A DNA stretch of 64,000 nucleotides from contig NZ_JAPFGA010000010.1 in assembly GCF_026241135.1 (NCBI RefSeq), forward strand, positions 1 to 64,000, read 5' to 3'. Positions 1-8,005 of this stretch are shown one piece after another. The translations under genes and the position numbers were made by a program. Numbering within the stretch: the stretch's first letter is position 1; the number at the start of each line of letters is the position of its first letter. The notes under the pieces were generated by a model. The model was not told the DNA's origin. It made no database searches and saw only the letters and a program-made list of their open reading frames with translations. Source of the DNA: Galbibacter kalidii (lineage in GTDB: Bacteria > Bacteroidota > Bacteroidia > Flavobacteriales > Flavobacteriaceae).

Positions 1-326
1 CAGGGAATCTCTTTGGCCATGTCCAATCCCGTGGCGGGCAACCATAACGACCTCCACAATATAGAAGTAGAGTTTGAAGTGGTTACGGGCACACTGGAAG
101 ATGCCAATATCTGTTTCAATAAGCGCAACGGGGCAAGGACAGGGACGAGTATTTTGACAAGGAACTTTATGATGAGCGCTATGCCATAGAACGAACCAAT
201 GCTTGGATGGACAGTTTCCGGTTATTGCTCAACAGGCTCGACACCACCATAGCTAGCTGGATAGGGTTTAACTTATTGGCATTTATGGTGATAGCATTGA
301 AAAAATTCAAAAAGAAAAAGTTTAAA
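1..326 (+). pseudogene. Degenerate DDE transposase (IS4/IS5-like), 3' part
   Basis: Remnant of an insertion-sequence transposase running in from the left edge. Frame 1 reads a segment with NPVAGNHNDL followed by a stop near 189. The frame starting at 3 picks up the C-terminal part with KELYDERYAIERTNAWMDSF and ends at 326. The YxxRxxIERTNAW block is typical of the C-terminal glutamate region of IS4/IS5-type DDE transposases. Relatives normally have about 25 more residues, with a DAGFD-like motif, between the 'LEDANI' and 'NKRNG' segments. Their absence plus the frame change around 125-145 indicates an internal deletion and a frameshift, so the element is dead. No terminal inverted repeat could be identified because the 5' end lies outside the window. 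Confidence 0.8.
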
Positions 327-510
327 TGAGTTCATTAATTATCCGTTCTTTTTTTTATTCACCTTTCTTTTTATTTTTCTATAAGTGTTCATGATTGTCG
401 CGCAATTCATTGATGAAAAAACCCTTCGGCTACGCTCAGGATAAACCAAGCCAAAAAAATCTAGGCTGACGATAAAAACATAAGAAAATACTACGAAACC
501 CCCAGCCACA

Positions 511-530
511 CCTGCCTGCCGGCAGGCAGG
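511..530. repeat. Perfect 20-nt palindrome
   Basis: CCTGCCTGCCGGCAGGCAGG is its own reverse complement. Degenerate relatives occur in this window near 13884-13901, 35013-35035 (inside a gene) and 38733-38757, so it belongs to a dispersed palindromic family of this genome. Confidence 0.8.
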
Positions 531-624
531 GATAAAAAGAACTCATTCCGCCTTGGGGCGGAACTCAAAATCTTCAGTGTTACGATAGAAATATCATGCC
601 CTCGCGCCAGCTGGCTCCATCGCT

Positions 625-647
625 AAAAACATCCACTGGATGTTTTT
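625..647. repeat. 11+1+11 hairpin with conserved TTAACGCTYGGTCCTA flank
   Basis: Arms AAAAACATCCA and TGGATGTTTTT are perfectly complementary around one central C. The same element recurs at 11877-11899 with the stem changed on both sides (AAAAATGTCCA / TGGACATTTTT), and in both places the 3' flank reads TTAACGCTYGGTCCTA. It could act as a terminator, since the 3' arm is T-rich. Confidence 0.75.
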
Positions 648-765
648 TTAACGCTTGGTCCTATCGTAGGCTGAAACCAAACCACAAACATTGAGGTTTT
701 ATCTAAAACCCAGAAAATCCAATATATTTCAAAATTCAACAAAAGTGTTTTGCCTCCTATTGATT

Positions 766-1515
766 CTACTCCTTAAAATATCCTTCTAATCCCGGTACGT
801 GTTTTTTGAGTTCTTCTACTGCTAAATCGCATACTTTGAACGCTCCAGTAGGTGATAAATGGGTATTGTCTTCTTTCCCTTGCTGAAAACGCTCATACTC
901 CCCCGGAAGATAGTGTAAATACAATTGCTTGGAACGTTCCTCGCCAAACGTCTTAACCATTTCCCGAGTGCGATCCTCTAAATCAAGTAAGGGAACGTCC
1001 AATTCTGAGGCGACTTCACGAACGACCTTTGTATAATCTCCATGAGTGTCTTTAAGTTCGCCATCCTCAAATTTTCGCCTTACTATTGAAGTGGCCAAAA
1101 TAGGATTTCCCTGCTTTTCCCTTACTTCTTCTACAAAACGGATCAAGTTTTCACGATAATCTGTGTTCGCCTCTGCATAGCGCTCCGGTGACTTCTCCTT
1201 TTGGTCGTTATGGCCAAACTGTATTAACACATAATCCCCCGGGTTAAGTACGTCGAGTATTTGCTGCCAGCGGCCTTCATCCCTAAAACTCTTGGTAGAG
1301 CGTCCGTTCACGGCATGATTTCCTATCTGTAAACCCTCATTGACATACAACGAAAGTACCTGTCCCCAGCCCTTTTCAGGATTAGAAGGCGTATAAGGCT
1401 TATTGGCCATGGTAGAATCGCCTGCAAGATGCAACACTATTGTTGATTTTGACTGACTACAATAACTCAATGGCAATAAAGCCATTACGATCATAAATAA
1501 TTTTATTTTTTTCAT
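766..1515 (-). CDS. SGNH/GDSL esterase lipoprotein, rhamnogalacturonan acetylesterase-like (CE12)
   Basis: Predicted to remove acetyl groups from pectin-type polysaccharide or a similar sugar ester. The 249-residue product starts with a lipoprotein signal (MKKIKLFMIVM..LSYC, lipid Cys about residue 19), so it should be membrane-anchored outside the cytoplasm. SGNH blocks are visible: GDST near residue 33 (nucleophile Ser), the Gly of VNGRS, FGHND near 100, and DNTHLS near 216, giving the Asp-x-x-His pair. Length and block order match rhamnogalacturonan acetylesterases. It lies 159 bp downstream of the dipeptidase gene on the same strand. No SusC/SusD pair or other pectin gene is adjacent, so it is not part of a visible polysaccharide locus. 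The exact substrate is inferred. Confidence 0.85.
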   Translation of the reverse strand: MKKIKLFMIVMALLPLSYCSQSKSTIVLHLAGDSTMANKPYTPSNPEKGWGQVLSLYVNEGLQIGNHAVNGRSTKSFRDEGRWQQILDVLNPGDYVLIQFGHNDQKEKSPERYAEANTDYRENLIRFVEEVREKQGNPILATSIVRRKFEDGELKDTHGDYTKVVREVASELDVPLLDLEDRTREMVKTFGEERSKQLYLHYLPGEYERFQQGKEDNTHLSPTGAFKVCDLAVEELKKHVPGLEGYFKE

Positions 1516-1674
1516 TCTGAATTATATTTTAACGGGGGTCTAATCTAAGAAAATCATGTGAGTTTAAGTGTTTTTAAAACACCAAAAATGTGTCATATAC
1601 AACTGATCTTGACAAAAAACTTAATTGAATGGGCTGTATAGTGATAAAATTGGCATTGAAGTCCTAGTTTATTT

Positions 1675-2745
1675 TTAACTCCAAACATTTTTAATAAACC
1701 TGATAAAATTCCCATGCATAATCCCATCAATATCCTTTTTTGAATAGCCCCTGTCTCGCAACATATCCGGTATTTTTTGCAGGTCTGCAATAGTATCCAA
1801 ATCAAGCGGAGATTGTTCCTTTCCAAAGCCTCCATCTAGATCCGATCCAATTCCGACATGATTGGCATTACCGGCCAACTGACAAATGTGGTCTATGTTA
1901 TCAATAATATGTTTTAGCGAAGCTCCAGTACTTTCAGGAGTAGATTCGCCCTTAACCCAGTTCGGCACCATCATCCAGGCATCGAGTACCACTCCGATAA
2001 CTGCATTCCTGCTGATGAGTTCTTTTATTTGTTCGTCGGAAAACTGCCTGTGGTCGGGTGACAACTCACGGCAATTATTGTGACTCGCCCATACATGTCC
2101 GTTGTATACATCCATGGCTTCCCAAAAACTTTGATCACACAAATGCGTAGCATCAAGAATCATATTAAGGCGTTCGATTTCTTTTAACAATGCCCTCCCA
2201 TTTTCTCCGATTCCTCCAATGGAATCAGTGCCAAATGCGTAGGTTCCGGGACCGTAATGTGCCGGACCGATAGCTCTCAGCCCCTGCTTATACGAACGCT
2301 CTAAATAATCGATATCAACAATAGAATCTGCTCCTTCCAAACTCAAAATATATCCTATCGGTTTTTTACGATCATTGCTAGTATTATACCACATTTTGAG
2401 ATGATTTTCCAATTCCTCAACATTAGTAATCTGAACCAACTCACCTATTTCTTCCATCGCCTTATACCACGCCAATTGACCTTGTGTATGTGCCCATGCT
2501 TGTCGGGGAGAGTTCCATCCTGGCAACGGATTTTCCTTTTTTACATATCTGGCTATTTGAGTAGCGACACAAAGACCGATATTTCCTTTTCGCATGGCAT
2601 CAAAAGAGACGGTATTCATCCCGCGACCAGGAAGATCCGTCATTCCTTTTTCATAATTTCTGATCTCTTCAACAGACCAGGTAAGGTCTCTATTCCAATC
2701 CATCGCATTCATGGAAAGGTCGAGATGGGCATCGAGGATGAACAT
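1675..2745 (-). CDS. Membrane dipeptidase family (peptidase M19)
   Basis: Zinc dipeptidase of family M19, whose members cleave dipeptides, including those with a D-residue at the C-terminal side. The 356 residues carry the metal ligands in order: HLD at 7-9, Glu137 in SLEGAD, His201 in DATHL, His222 in ASHNN, and the aspartate of GIGSDLDGG near 302. No signal peptide is seen, so it is probably cytoplasmic. It is the last gene of the permease-RidA-DSD set on the minus strand, separated from the DSD-like gene by 305 bp filled with a dispersed element (copy B). The context suggests it releases D-amino acids from dipeptides for the upstream PLP enzyme. That link is inference; the family assignment is firm. 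Confidence 0.88.
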   Translation of the reverse strand: MFILDAHLDLSMNAMDWNRDLTWSVEEIRNYEKGMTDLPGRGMNTVSFDAMRKGNIGLCVATQIARYVKKENPLPGWNSPRQAWAHTQGQLAWYKAMEEIGELVQITNVEELENHLKMWYNTSNDRKKPIGYILSLEGADSIVDIDYLERSYKQGLRAIGPAHYGPGTYAFGTDSIGGIGENGRALLKEIERLNMILDATHLCDQSFWEAMDVYNGHVWASHNNCRELSPDHRQFSDEQIKELISRNAVIGVVLDAWMMVPNWVKGESTPESTGASLKHIIDNIDHICQLAGNANHVGIGSDLDGGFGKEQSPLDLDTIADLQKIPDMLRDRGYSKKDIDGIMHGNFIRFIKNVWS

Positions 2746-2804
2746 TCTTGTCTATTTAGTTTATTAGTTTAAATAATGTTTTGTTATTCTATCAACTGTT
2801 CATT

Positions 2805-3046
2805 TTTTCCATTGATGAAAAAACGAACCAAAAAAATCTAGGCTGACGAGAAAAACATAAGAAAATACTACGGAAACCCCAGCCACAGATGAAAAAAACT
2901 CCCCAGACACTTTCCAACGCTACAGCCAACTCAATGTGTGTCTGGGTCAAACAATTTTTCATCTTTAGGCCACCCTGCTTCCTTGATTTTCAATGTTTCT
3001 CTCGTAGGCCATTAAAAATATTGCCTCGTAGAAACAATTTGCACTT
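2805..3046. repeat. Covarying hairpin element, copy B
   Basis: It fills the gap between the M19 gene and the DSD-like gene. Outer arms CGAGAAAAACAT (about 2849) and ATGTTTCTCTCG (about 2994) pair with one mismatch. Inner arms are CAGATGAAAA and TTTTTCATCTT. The apical stem pairs CCCAGACAC with GTGTGTCTGGG. In copy C the outer arms read CGATAAAAACAT / ATGTTTTTATCG, so a T-A pair there is replaced by G-C here. Confidence 0.75.
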
Positions 3047-3050
3047 TATA

Positions 3051-4166
3051 TCAGACCGTTATTTTTTGACCTCTGGCAGCTACTTTCCATTGATTGACCA
3101 CTTTGTTGTTTTCAACAACCATCAACTCTTGATATTTGGCTACTGTCGGGCAAATATGCATAGGAATCGCGTACAGAACATCTCCAATCTTATAATCGCC
3201 CGGATTTTCTGTTTTGAAAACGAAATGCTCTTCACTCTGGCTTACTTGTTCTAAATCAGACGCATTTAATAATTCAACTCTCGGGAAAGGCATTTCTGAT
3301 GCGAGGGATTTATGTCCCAGATCTGAAGTCAAGATTCCTTTTGAAGGTTTGCTGATAATTCGTGTCATCAGCACCGCTGCAGTCAACATTTTCATCTCTG
3401 GAAATAATCCTCCGTAACCGGCATCCCAAAGCAATACGGTTCCCGGGCTCAAATCTACATCCTTTCGTATGGCATGAACAGGAAATGAAGGTGAACCTCC
3501 GGCAATAATTTCTTTAACTTCTACATCAATATCTTTCAACCTATTTTTAAGTGCAACAACTTTTTCAAAAGCAGCATCACAATCTTTTTTTCTTTTGTCA
3601 AAATCGGGGTTACGCAAATGCCCGTCATACACATGGAAACCTTTTGCTACAATATTTTCATCAGCAGAAATAAATTGAAACAATTCTTCAGCTCGCTCAT
3701 CGGGTTCAATTCCCGTTCTGTTCATCCCCACGTTAATATCTATCCACAATGAGATTCTTTTCTGTTCTTTTGAAGCAACCTCAGCAATACTTTTAGCATT
3801 ATCGATATCGTCCACCAAAGTTGAAAATTGCGTTTCAGGATAAGCATCTTTCAACTTAAAAAAACGTTGAATGTTAATTCCCACAGGTTGCATGGCCAAC
3901 AACACATCTTGTGCTTCACATTGCGCCAATAATTCAGCTTCAGCGATGGTAGCACATTTGAATTTGTTGATTCCGTACTGCATTTGCATTTTTACGATCT
4001 CGGCTGTTTTGTGTGTTTTTATATGAGGGCGCAATCTTTTTACATCTCCGGCAACAGCAATCATCGTTTTGATATTTTGCTCGATCCTGTCGGGATAGAC
4101 CAACAAGGCCGGCGAAGCTATTTCATCGCTATTTTCTACTAAATACCAATCCGACTGTTTCATCAT
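3051..4166 (-). CDS. D-serine dehydratase / D-threonine aldolase family PLP enzyme
   Basis: Fold-type III PLP enzyme of the DSD1/D-threonine aldolase family, 371 residues. The N-terminal barrel has the PLP-lysine region RPHIKTHKT (residues 46-54). The C-terminal beta domain ends with PMHICPTV, giving His357 and Cys359 as the likely metal ligands. A His-x-Cys pair is the zinc site described for eukaryotic D-serine dehydratases, while bacterial D-threonine aldolases use His-x-Asp, so D-serine dehydratase is the better guess. Its start ATG directly abuts the stop of the RidA gene upstream, indicating translational coupling. D-serine dehydration yields 2-aminoacrylate, the known RidA substrate, which fits this neighbour. 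Two ATGs (4166, 4163) are possible starts. Confidence 0.88.
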   Translation of the reverse strand: MMKQSDWYLVENSDEIASPALLVYPDRIEQNIKTMIAVAGDVKRLRPHIKTHKTAEIVKMQMQYGINKFKCATIAEAELLAQCEAQDVLLAMQPVGINIQRFFKLKDAYPETQFSTLVDDIDNAKSIAEVASKEQKRISLWIDINVGMNRTGIEPDERAEELFQFISADENIVAKGFHVYDGHLRNPDFDKRKKDCDAAFEKVVALKNRLKDIDVEVKEIIAGGSPSFPVHAIRKDVDLSPGTVLLWDAGYGGLFPEMKMLTAAVLMTRIISKPSKGILTSDLGHKSLASEMPFPRVELLNASDLEQVSQSEEHFVFKTENPGDYKIGDVLYAIPMHICPTVAKYQELMVVENNKVVNQWKVAARGQKITV

Positions 4167-4625
4167 CTAATTAATTTGAAAAACTGCTTCAATTTCCGCA
4201 GGGATATTTTCGGGAAGCATCATTCCGACAGCACTTCGAGTCCCGATCCCGTTTTCTTTTCCGAAGATTTCGGCCATCAATTCGCTAAACCCATTGATCA
4301 CCAAAGGATGTTTTTTAAAATCAGGAGTACAATTGACCATCCCGAACACTTTTACAATCCGTTTTATGTTATCGATATCCCCAAAATGTGTCTGAATGGT
4401 AGAAAGCATTGTCAATCCCACTTGTCGGGCCGCCCGATATCCTTCTTCCAAACCGATATCATCACCTACCCTTCCGGACATCAGTGTTCCATCGGTTTTT
4501 ACCGGACCTTGTCCGGATACATACAAGAAATTATCGACTATCAAAACAGGGCGATAAACTCCCGCCGGTTTTGGAGCCGGAGGCAAGACTAATCCCAGTT
4601 TTTTAATTTTTTCTGATGGTTTCAT
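4167..4625 (-). CDS. RidA (YjgF/YER057c/UK114) family imine deaminase
   Basis: 152-residue Rid-family protein. Members hydrolyse reactive enamines/imines such as 2-aminoacrylate to the keto acid and ammonia. Recognisable features are the N-terminal LPPAPKPAGVYRPV region, FLYVSGQGP near 50, the QVGLTMLS helix, and the C-terminal GTRSAVG segment holding the usual active-site arginine, followed by P..IEAVFQI. It is slightly longer than typical 125-130-residue RidA. Its start and stop codons touch both neighbours, the permease upstream and the DSD-like enzyme downstream, so the three are surely co-transcribed. The expected role is clearing the imine made by the D-amino-acid enzyme. Confidence 0.9.
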   Translation of the reverse strand: MKPSEKIKKLGLVLPPAPKPAGVYRPVLIVDNFLYVSGQGPVKTDGTLMSGRVGDDIGLEEGYRAARQVGLTMLSTIQTHFGDIDNIKRIVKVFGMVNCTPDFKKHPLVINGFSELMAEIFGKENGIGTRSAVGMMLPENIPAEIEAVFQIN

Positions 4626-5948
4626 CTATACAAAAATATTAAGTATTAAAACTCCAACTAATCCTATAACTCCAACTGTGGTTTCCATGACCGTCCACGT
4701 AGAAAGTGTTTCCTTAACCGAAAGGTTGAAATATTCTTTAAACAACCAAAATCCACTGTCGTTTACATGAGAGAGCATCAAACTTCCTGAACCGATGGCC
4801 AGCACCATCAATTCGGCACTCACCCCATCCCCGGAAACAAGAGGCAACACAATTCCTGCTGTGGTTAAGCCAGCTACGGTAGCAGAGCCCACGCACACGC
4901 GAATAACCGTAGCGATAAGCCAGGCCAAAAACAAAGGCGATAAATTGGTTCCTTTGATCAGATCAGCGATATAATCACTTACTCCGCTATCCACTAGAAT
5001 TTGTTTTAAAGCTCCGGCTCCGGCTATAATCAAAAGCACCATAGTGATACTTGAAATGGAACTTGTGAGGGATTCCATCACCTCAGTCATTTTTTTTCCT
5101 CGGGAAAGCCCTAAGGTAAAAATAGCAACCAATACGGAAATCAGCATGGCAATAACCGGATTTCCTATAAAATCAATAATCTTTTTCAAGACAAAATCAT
5201 CAGAAACAAAATGGTTGACTACAGTTGCAAAACCGATAAGGATAACAGGAAGCAATGCGGTAAAAATACTTACGCTCATACTCGGCATTTGTTCTTCCTT
5301 CAACTCCACAGGATTATAAAATTCTTTAAGCGGTGTTGCTGTTATCCTACTTATGATTTTAGTCCTGGCAAGTAAGGGCCCTGCGATAACAATAGCCGGA
5401 ACGGCAACTACAATTCCGTAAAGCAATGTCTTCCCAATATCGGCACCAAACATAGAGGCAATTGCTGTTGGCGCTGGATGCGGAGGCAGGTATCCATGGG
5501 TAACCGACAAAGATGCCAGCATAGGCAAACCTACATACAGCAACGGCAGTCCTGTGGACATCGCCACAGTAAAGACCAGTGGAATCAAAATCACAAACCC
5601 GACCGAGTAGAACATGGGAATCCCCACAATAAACCCGGTAAGCACTACTGCCCATTGAATATTTCTTTTTCCAAACTTTTTTACCAATTTGGTGGTGATT
5701 TGTTGTGCTGCCCCACTATCGGCCACCAGTTTTCCCAACATGGCCCCTAAGCCCAATATTAAAACAAGAAAGCCCAATGTGTTCCCTATTCCATTTTGGA
5801 TGGAATCTATCACATCGAGAAGTTGCATCCCACCAGCAATCCCCACAAAAAGTGATATAATGATGAATGAAATAAAAGCGTTGAGTTTAAGTTTGGCGAT
5901 TAAGAAGAAAAGCAGGGCTATTCCTAATAAAACTATAAGTAATGGCAT
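4626..5948 (-). CDS. GntP-family permease (gluconate / D-serine DsdX type)
   Basis: 440-residue inner-membrane transporter with about 12 hydrophobic segments. Family signatures include the N-terminal LIAKLKLNAF..IIISLFVGI stretch, GLGAMLGKLVADSG near 70, and the HGYLPPHPAPTAIA loop near 150, which is highly characteristic of GntP proteins. The family transports gluconate and related sugar acids, but also D-serine (DsdX of E. coli). As first gene of a coupled unit with RidA and a DSD-family enzyme, D-serine or another D-amino acid is the more likely substrate here. That is inferred from context. Confidence 0.9.
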   Translation of the reverse strand: MPLLIVLLGIALLFFLIAKLKLNAFISFIIISLFVGIAGGMQLLDVIDSIQNGIGNTLGFLVLILGLGAMLGKLVADSGAAQQITTKLVKKFGKRNIQWAVVLTGFIVGIPMFYSVGFVILIPLVFTVAMSTGLPLLYVGLPMLASLSVTHGYLPPHPAPTAIASMFGADIGKTLLYGIVVAVPAIVIAGPLLARTKIISRITATPLKEFYNPVELKEEQMPSMSVSIFTALLPVILIGFATVVNHFVSDDFVLKKIIDFIGNPVIAMLISVLVAIFTLGLSRGKKMTEVMESLTSSISSITMVLLIIAGAGALKQILVDSGVSDYIADLIKGTNLSPLFLAWLIATVIRVCVGSATVAGLTTAGIVLPLVSGDGVSAELMVLAIGSGSLMLSHVNDSGFWLFKEYFNLSVKETLSTWTVMETTVGVIGLVGVLILNIFV

Positions 5949-6191
5949 AGTTGGTTTTGGTAGTTTTTAAATTATTAACGGTTTTTTCTAACAAAAAATG
6001 AATTTGCTCTTATTTTTTTATGAATAGAACAAAAACCTGTCGAATATAAGAAAAATAACAGAAGAAGCTCAGGGCAAACGCATCCCTTTTTATCGCTAAT
6101 ATTTACGCAATAAAATATAAGGTTGATACATTTAAGCCCTATAGGGGTGCCATATTGTTCATAGTAAATCCATTCACCTTTATTTTGGATA
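5949..6191. other. Divergent intergenic region
   Basis: Separates the minus-strand permease operon from recX. It should hold both promoters but no clear box was found. Around 6129-6165 a fragment reads AAGCCCTATAGGGGTGCC, resembling short GC-palindromic repeats seen in many Bacteroidetes intergenic regions. A 98-codon open frame antisense over this stretch looks like a repeat-derived artefact. Confidence 0.45.
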
Positions 6192-6227
6192 ATGCTAATA
6201 TGCTGTGTTTTTTGTTTCTTTACAACC

Positions 6228-6701
6228 GTGAGACACACTCCTTCATATACGGTAGAAGAAGCAAAACGCAAACTGGAGAATTACTGTGCCTATCAGGAAC
6301 GTTGCCATAAAGATGTTGTAAAAAAGCTGAAGGGAATGAATATGATTCCAATTGCCATAGACACCATTATAGCACATCTTTTGGAGCACAATTTCCTAAA
6401 CGAAGAGCGTTTTGCAAAAAGTTATGCCCGCGGAAAATTCAACATAAAAAAGTGGGGGCGTAGAAGGATTGTTATGGAACTTAAAGCCCGTAATATATCC
6501 AAATACAACATACAATCGGCTTTAAAAGAGATTTCTGATAGTGATTATTACAACACCCTTGACGAATTGGCCAAAAAGAGGGCTTCACAAATTACAGAAA
6601 CCAATATCTACAAAAAGAAAAAGAAACTGGCCGATTACCTGCTATACCGAGGTTGGGAATCGCATTTGGTTTATGAAAAGATCAAGGAATTGATTGGGTG
6701 A
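6228..6701 (+). CDS. recX: RecX family recombination regulator
   Basis: RecX modulates RecA filaments. The product has the RecX pattern of three-helix repeats: YTVEEAKRKLENYCAYQERC, then LLEHNFLNEERFAKSYARGKFNIKKWGRRRI with conserved basic residues, and a C-terminal YLLYRGWE segment. The frame is open from an ATG at 6192, but those first 12 codons are hydrophobic and unlike the family, so a GTG at 6228 (VRHTPSYTVEEAK) is preferred, giving about 157 residues. recA is not in the window. The gene converges on the cupin gene, with the two stop codons abutting as TGATCA and no room for a terminator. Confidence 0.88.
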   Translation: MRHTPSYTVEEAKRKLENYCAYQERCHKDVVKKLKGMNMIPIAIDTIIAHLLEHNFLNEERFAKSYARGKFNIKKWGRRRIVMELKARNISKYNIQSALKEISDSDYYNTLDELAKKRASQITETNIYKKKKKLADYLLYRGWESHLVYEKIKELIG

Positions 6702-7562
6702 TCAAATCCCAAGTTCTTCATGGGTTTTGGCGATAGCCTGCTCATTTTTTTGATCAATCCATGCCTGTCCTTTCCATTTCCGCATCAGATTATCATAATT
6801 ACGCATCACAAAAAGATTATAAACTGCTTTGGCAAGGTGTTTCGGTTTTTTGGGGATCGATCGTAAACTCATCGAAAATCCGGGAGTTTCATATTTCATA
6901 AAATGCCAATACCCTTCGGGCATGTAGAGCATTTCTCCATGGTTCAAATGAGCGATGTATCCTTCAGCTTGTTTGAGTGCCGGCCATTTTTCAAAATCGG
7001 GGTTTTCAAAATCGATATCCTCTCTTGAAATCAAGGAATGTGGCACTTTATACATATATTTTGACTGATCCGGTGGAAAAATGATACATTGTTTCTTTCC
7101 GTGAAAATGAAAATGAAGGATGTTGGAATAATCAATATCAAAGTGCATAAACACCTTACTATTCTCACCTCCAAAGAACAACATGGGGAGTTGTTTTACC
7201 AATTTCAAACCAATATCAGGCCATTTGAAATCCTCTTGCAAGGCAGGCACTTCTTTCATTAAATTATAAAGGAAAATACGATAATTGGTAGGCTTGGATT
7301 CCAATAATTGGATGTACTCGCTCATCCTCATCTCTGCATGCGGTTCGTTAAAACCATCTTCATACGTCACCGGTCTATCGTCATACAAAGGCACGATTTT
7401 ATCCCCGGCAACTTCGTTGATATAATCCAAATACCATTTTTTATAAGCAGGCCAATCCCCTGTTAACTCTTCTATAACAACAGGTTTTTGGGGCTTTACA
7501 TAATTAGCTATAAATCCCTCTTTAGAAATTGTTTTTAGGCGGGGTATTTCATTCAACCTCAT
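6702..7562 (-). CDS. Cupin-like JmjC-type Fe(II)/2-oxoglutarate oxygenase family protein
   Basis: 286-residue Cupin_8/JmjC-like protein. The opening VKPQKPVVIEELTGDWPAYKKW is the typical 'P-vvi.g.~dWpA' start of the family. Iron ligands are plausible at HFDID (near 141-144, H-x-D) and the distal His of GYWHFMKYE (near 220), and SMSLRS follows as usual. Members hydroxylate protein side chains, but this one's substrate is unknown. It shares no operon: recX converges on it end to end, and 443 bp of repeats separate its start from bioB. Cytoplasmic; no signal peptide. Confidence 0.85.
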   Translation of the reverse strand: MRLNEIPRLKTISKEGFIANYVKPQKPVVIEELTGDWPAYKKWYLDYINEVAGDKIVPLYDDRPVTYEDGFNEPHAEMRMSEYIQLLESKPTNYRIFLYNLMKEVPALQEDFKWPDIGLKLVKQLPMLFFGGENSKVFMHFDIDYSNILHFHFHGKKQCIIFPPDQSKYMYKVPHSLISREDIDFENPDFEKWPALKQAEGYIAHLNHGEMLYMPEGYWHFMKYETPGFSMSLRSIPKKPKHLAKAVYNLFVMRNYDNLMRKWKGQAWIDQKNEQAIAKTHEELGI

Positions 7563-7647
7563 AAAATATCACTTAAAAAAAACTCCATAAAGGTACAAAT
7601 TGTCTTCAATTTATATATTTAACATCAATCCTCCTCCATAGGATCAT

Positions 7648-7935
7648 ACGTTTATCTGTTCTTTTTTGCATCGCCCAAAAAAGAACCAAAAAAGTCTAGG
7701 CTGGCGATAAAAACATAAGAAAATACTACGGAACCCTCAGCCACAGATGAAAAGAACTCGACTCGCTTTTGGCGAGTCTCAAACAGATTTTCATCTTCTT
7801 GCCACCACTGCTTCCTTGATTTTCAATGTTTTTATCGTAGGCCGAAAACCAAACCGCAAACATTGAAATTTTATCTAAACCTCAGCAAGTCCTACTTTAT
7901 TTCAAAAATTCAATAAAAGTGTTTTTAACGCTACT
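7648..7935. repeat. Covarying hairpin element, copy C (most complete)
   Basis: It occupies most of the 443-bp gap between the cupin gene and bioB. Outer arms GGCTGGCGATAAAAACATAA (about 7702) and CAATGTTTTTATCGTAGGCC (about 7828) pair over 12 perfect bases. Inner arms are CAGATGAAAA and GATTTTCATCTT. The apical hairpin is GACTCGC-TTTTG-GCGAGTC. A tail with CCAAACCGCAAACATTGA also follows copy A. The rest of the gap (7936-8005) holds nothing recognised. Confidence 0.75.
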
Positions 7936-8005
7936 AGTTTTAAATCAATGTTAATGATTGTCCCCGTTTGTTGATAATAAAACGAAGCACAAAAAATATG
8001 TTTTA

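Larger units (their letters stand above)
327..765. repeat. Compound intergenic repeat, copy A of the covarying hairpin element
   Basis: No gene. The left arm (about 468-495) carries GGCTGACGATAAAAACATAA, as in the copies near 2840 and 7690. The far part (about 660-710) has CTATCGTAGGCTGAAA followed by a tail also present after the 7690 copy. The middle is overwritten by a perfect 20-nt palindrome at 511-530 (CCTGCCTGCCGGCAGGCAGG), a TTCCGCC/GGCGGAA hairpin at 546-563, and a hairpin at 625-647. A REP-like piece, CCTTCGGCTACGCTCAGG, lies near 423-440. Confidence 0.7.

Noticed and set aside
5975-6271. 98-codon minus-strand frame overlapping recX
   Set aside because: It overlaps the clearly coding recX 5' end and repeat-like DNA, with no family features.
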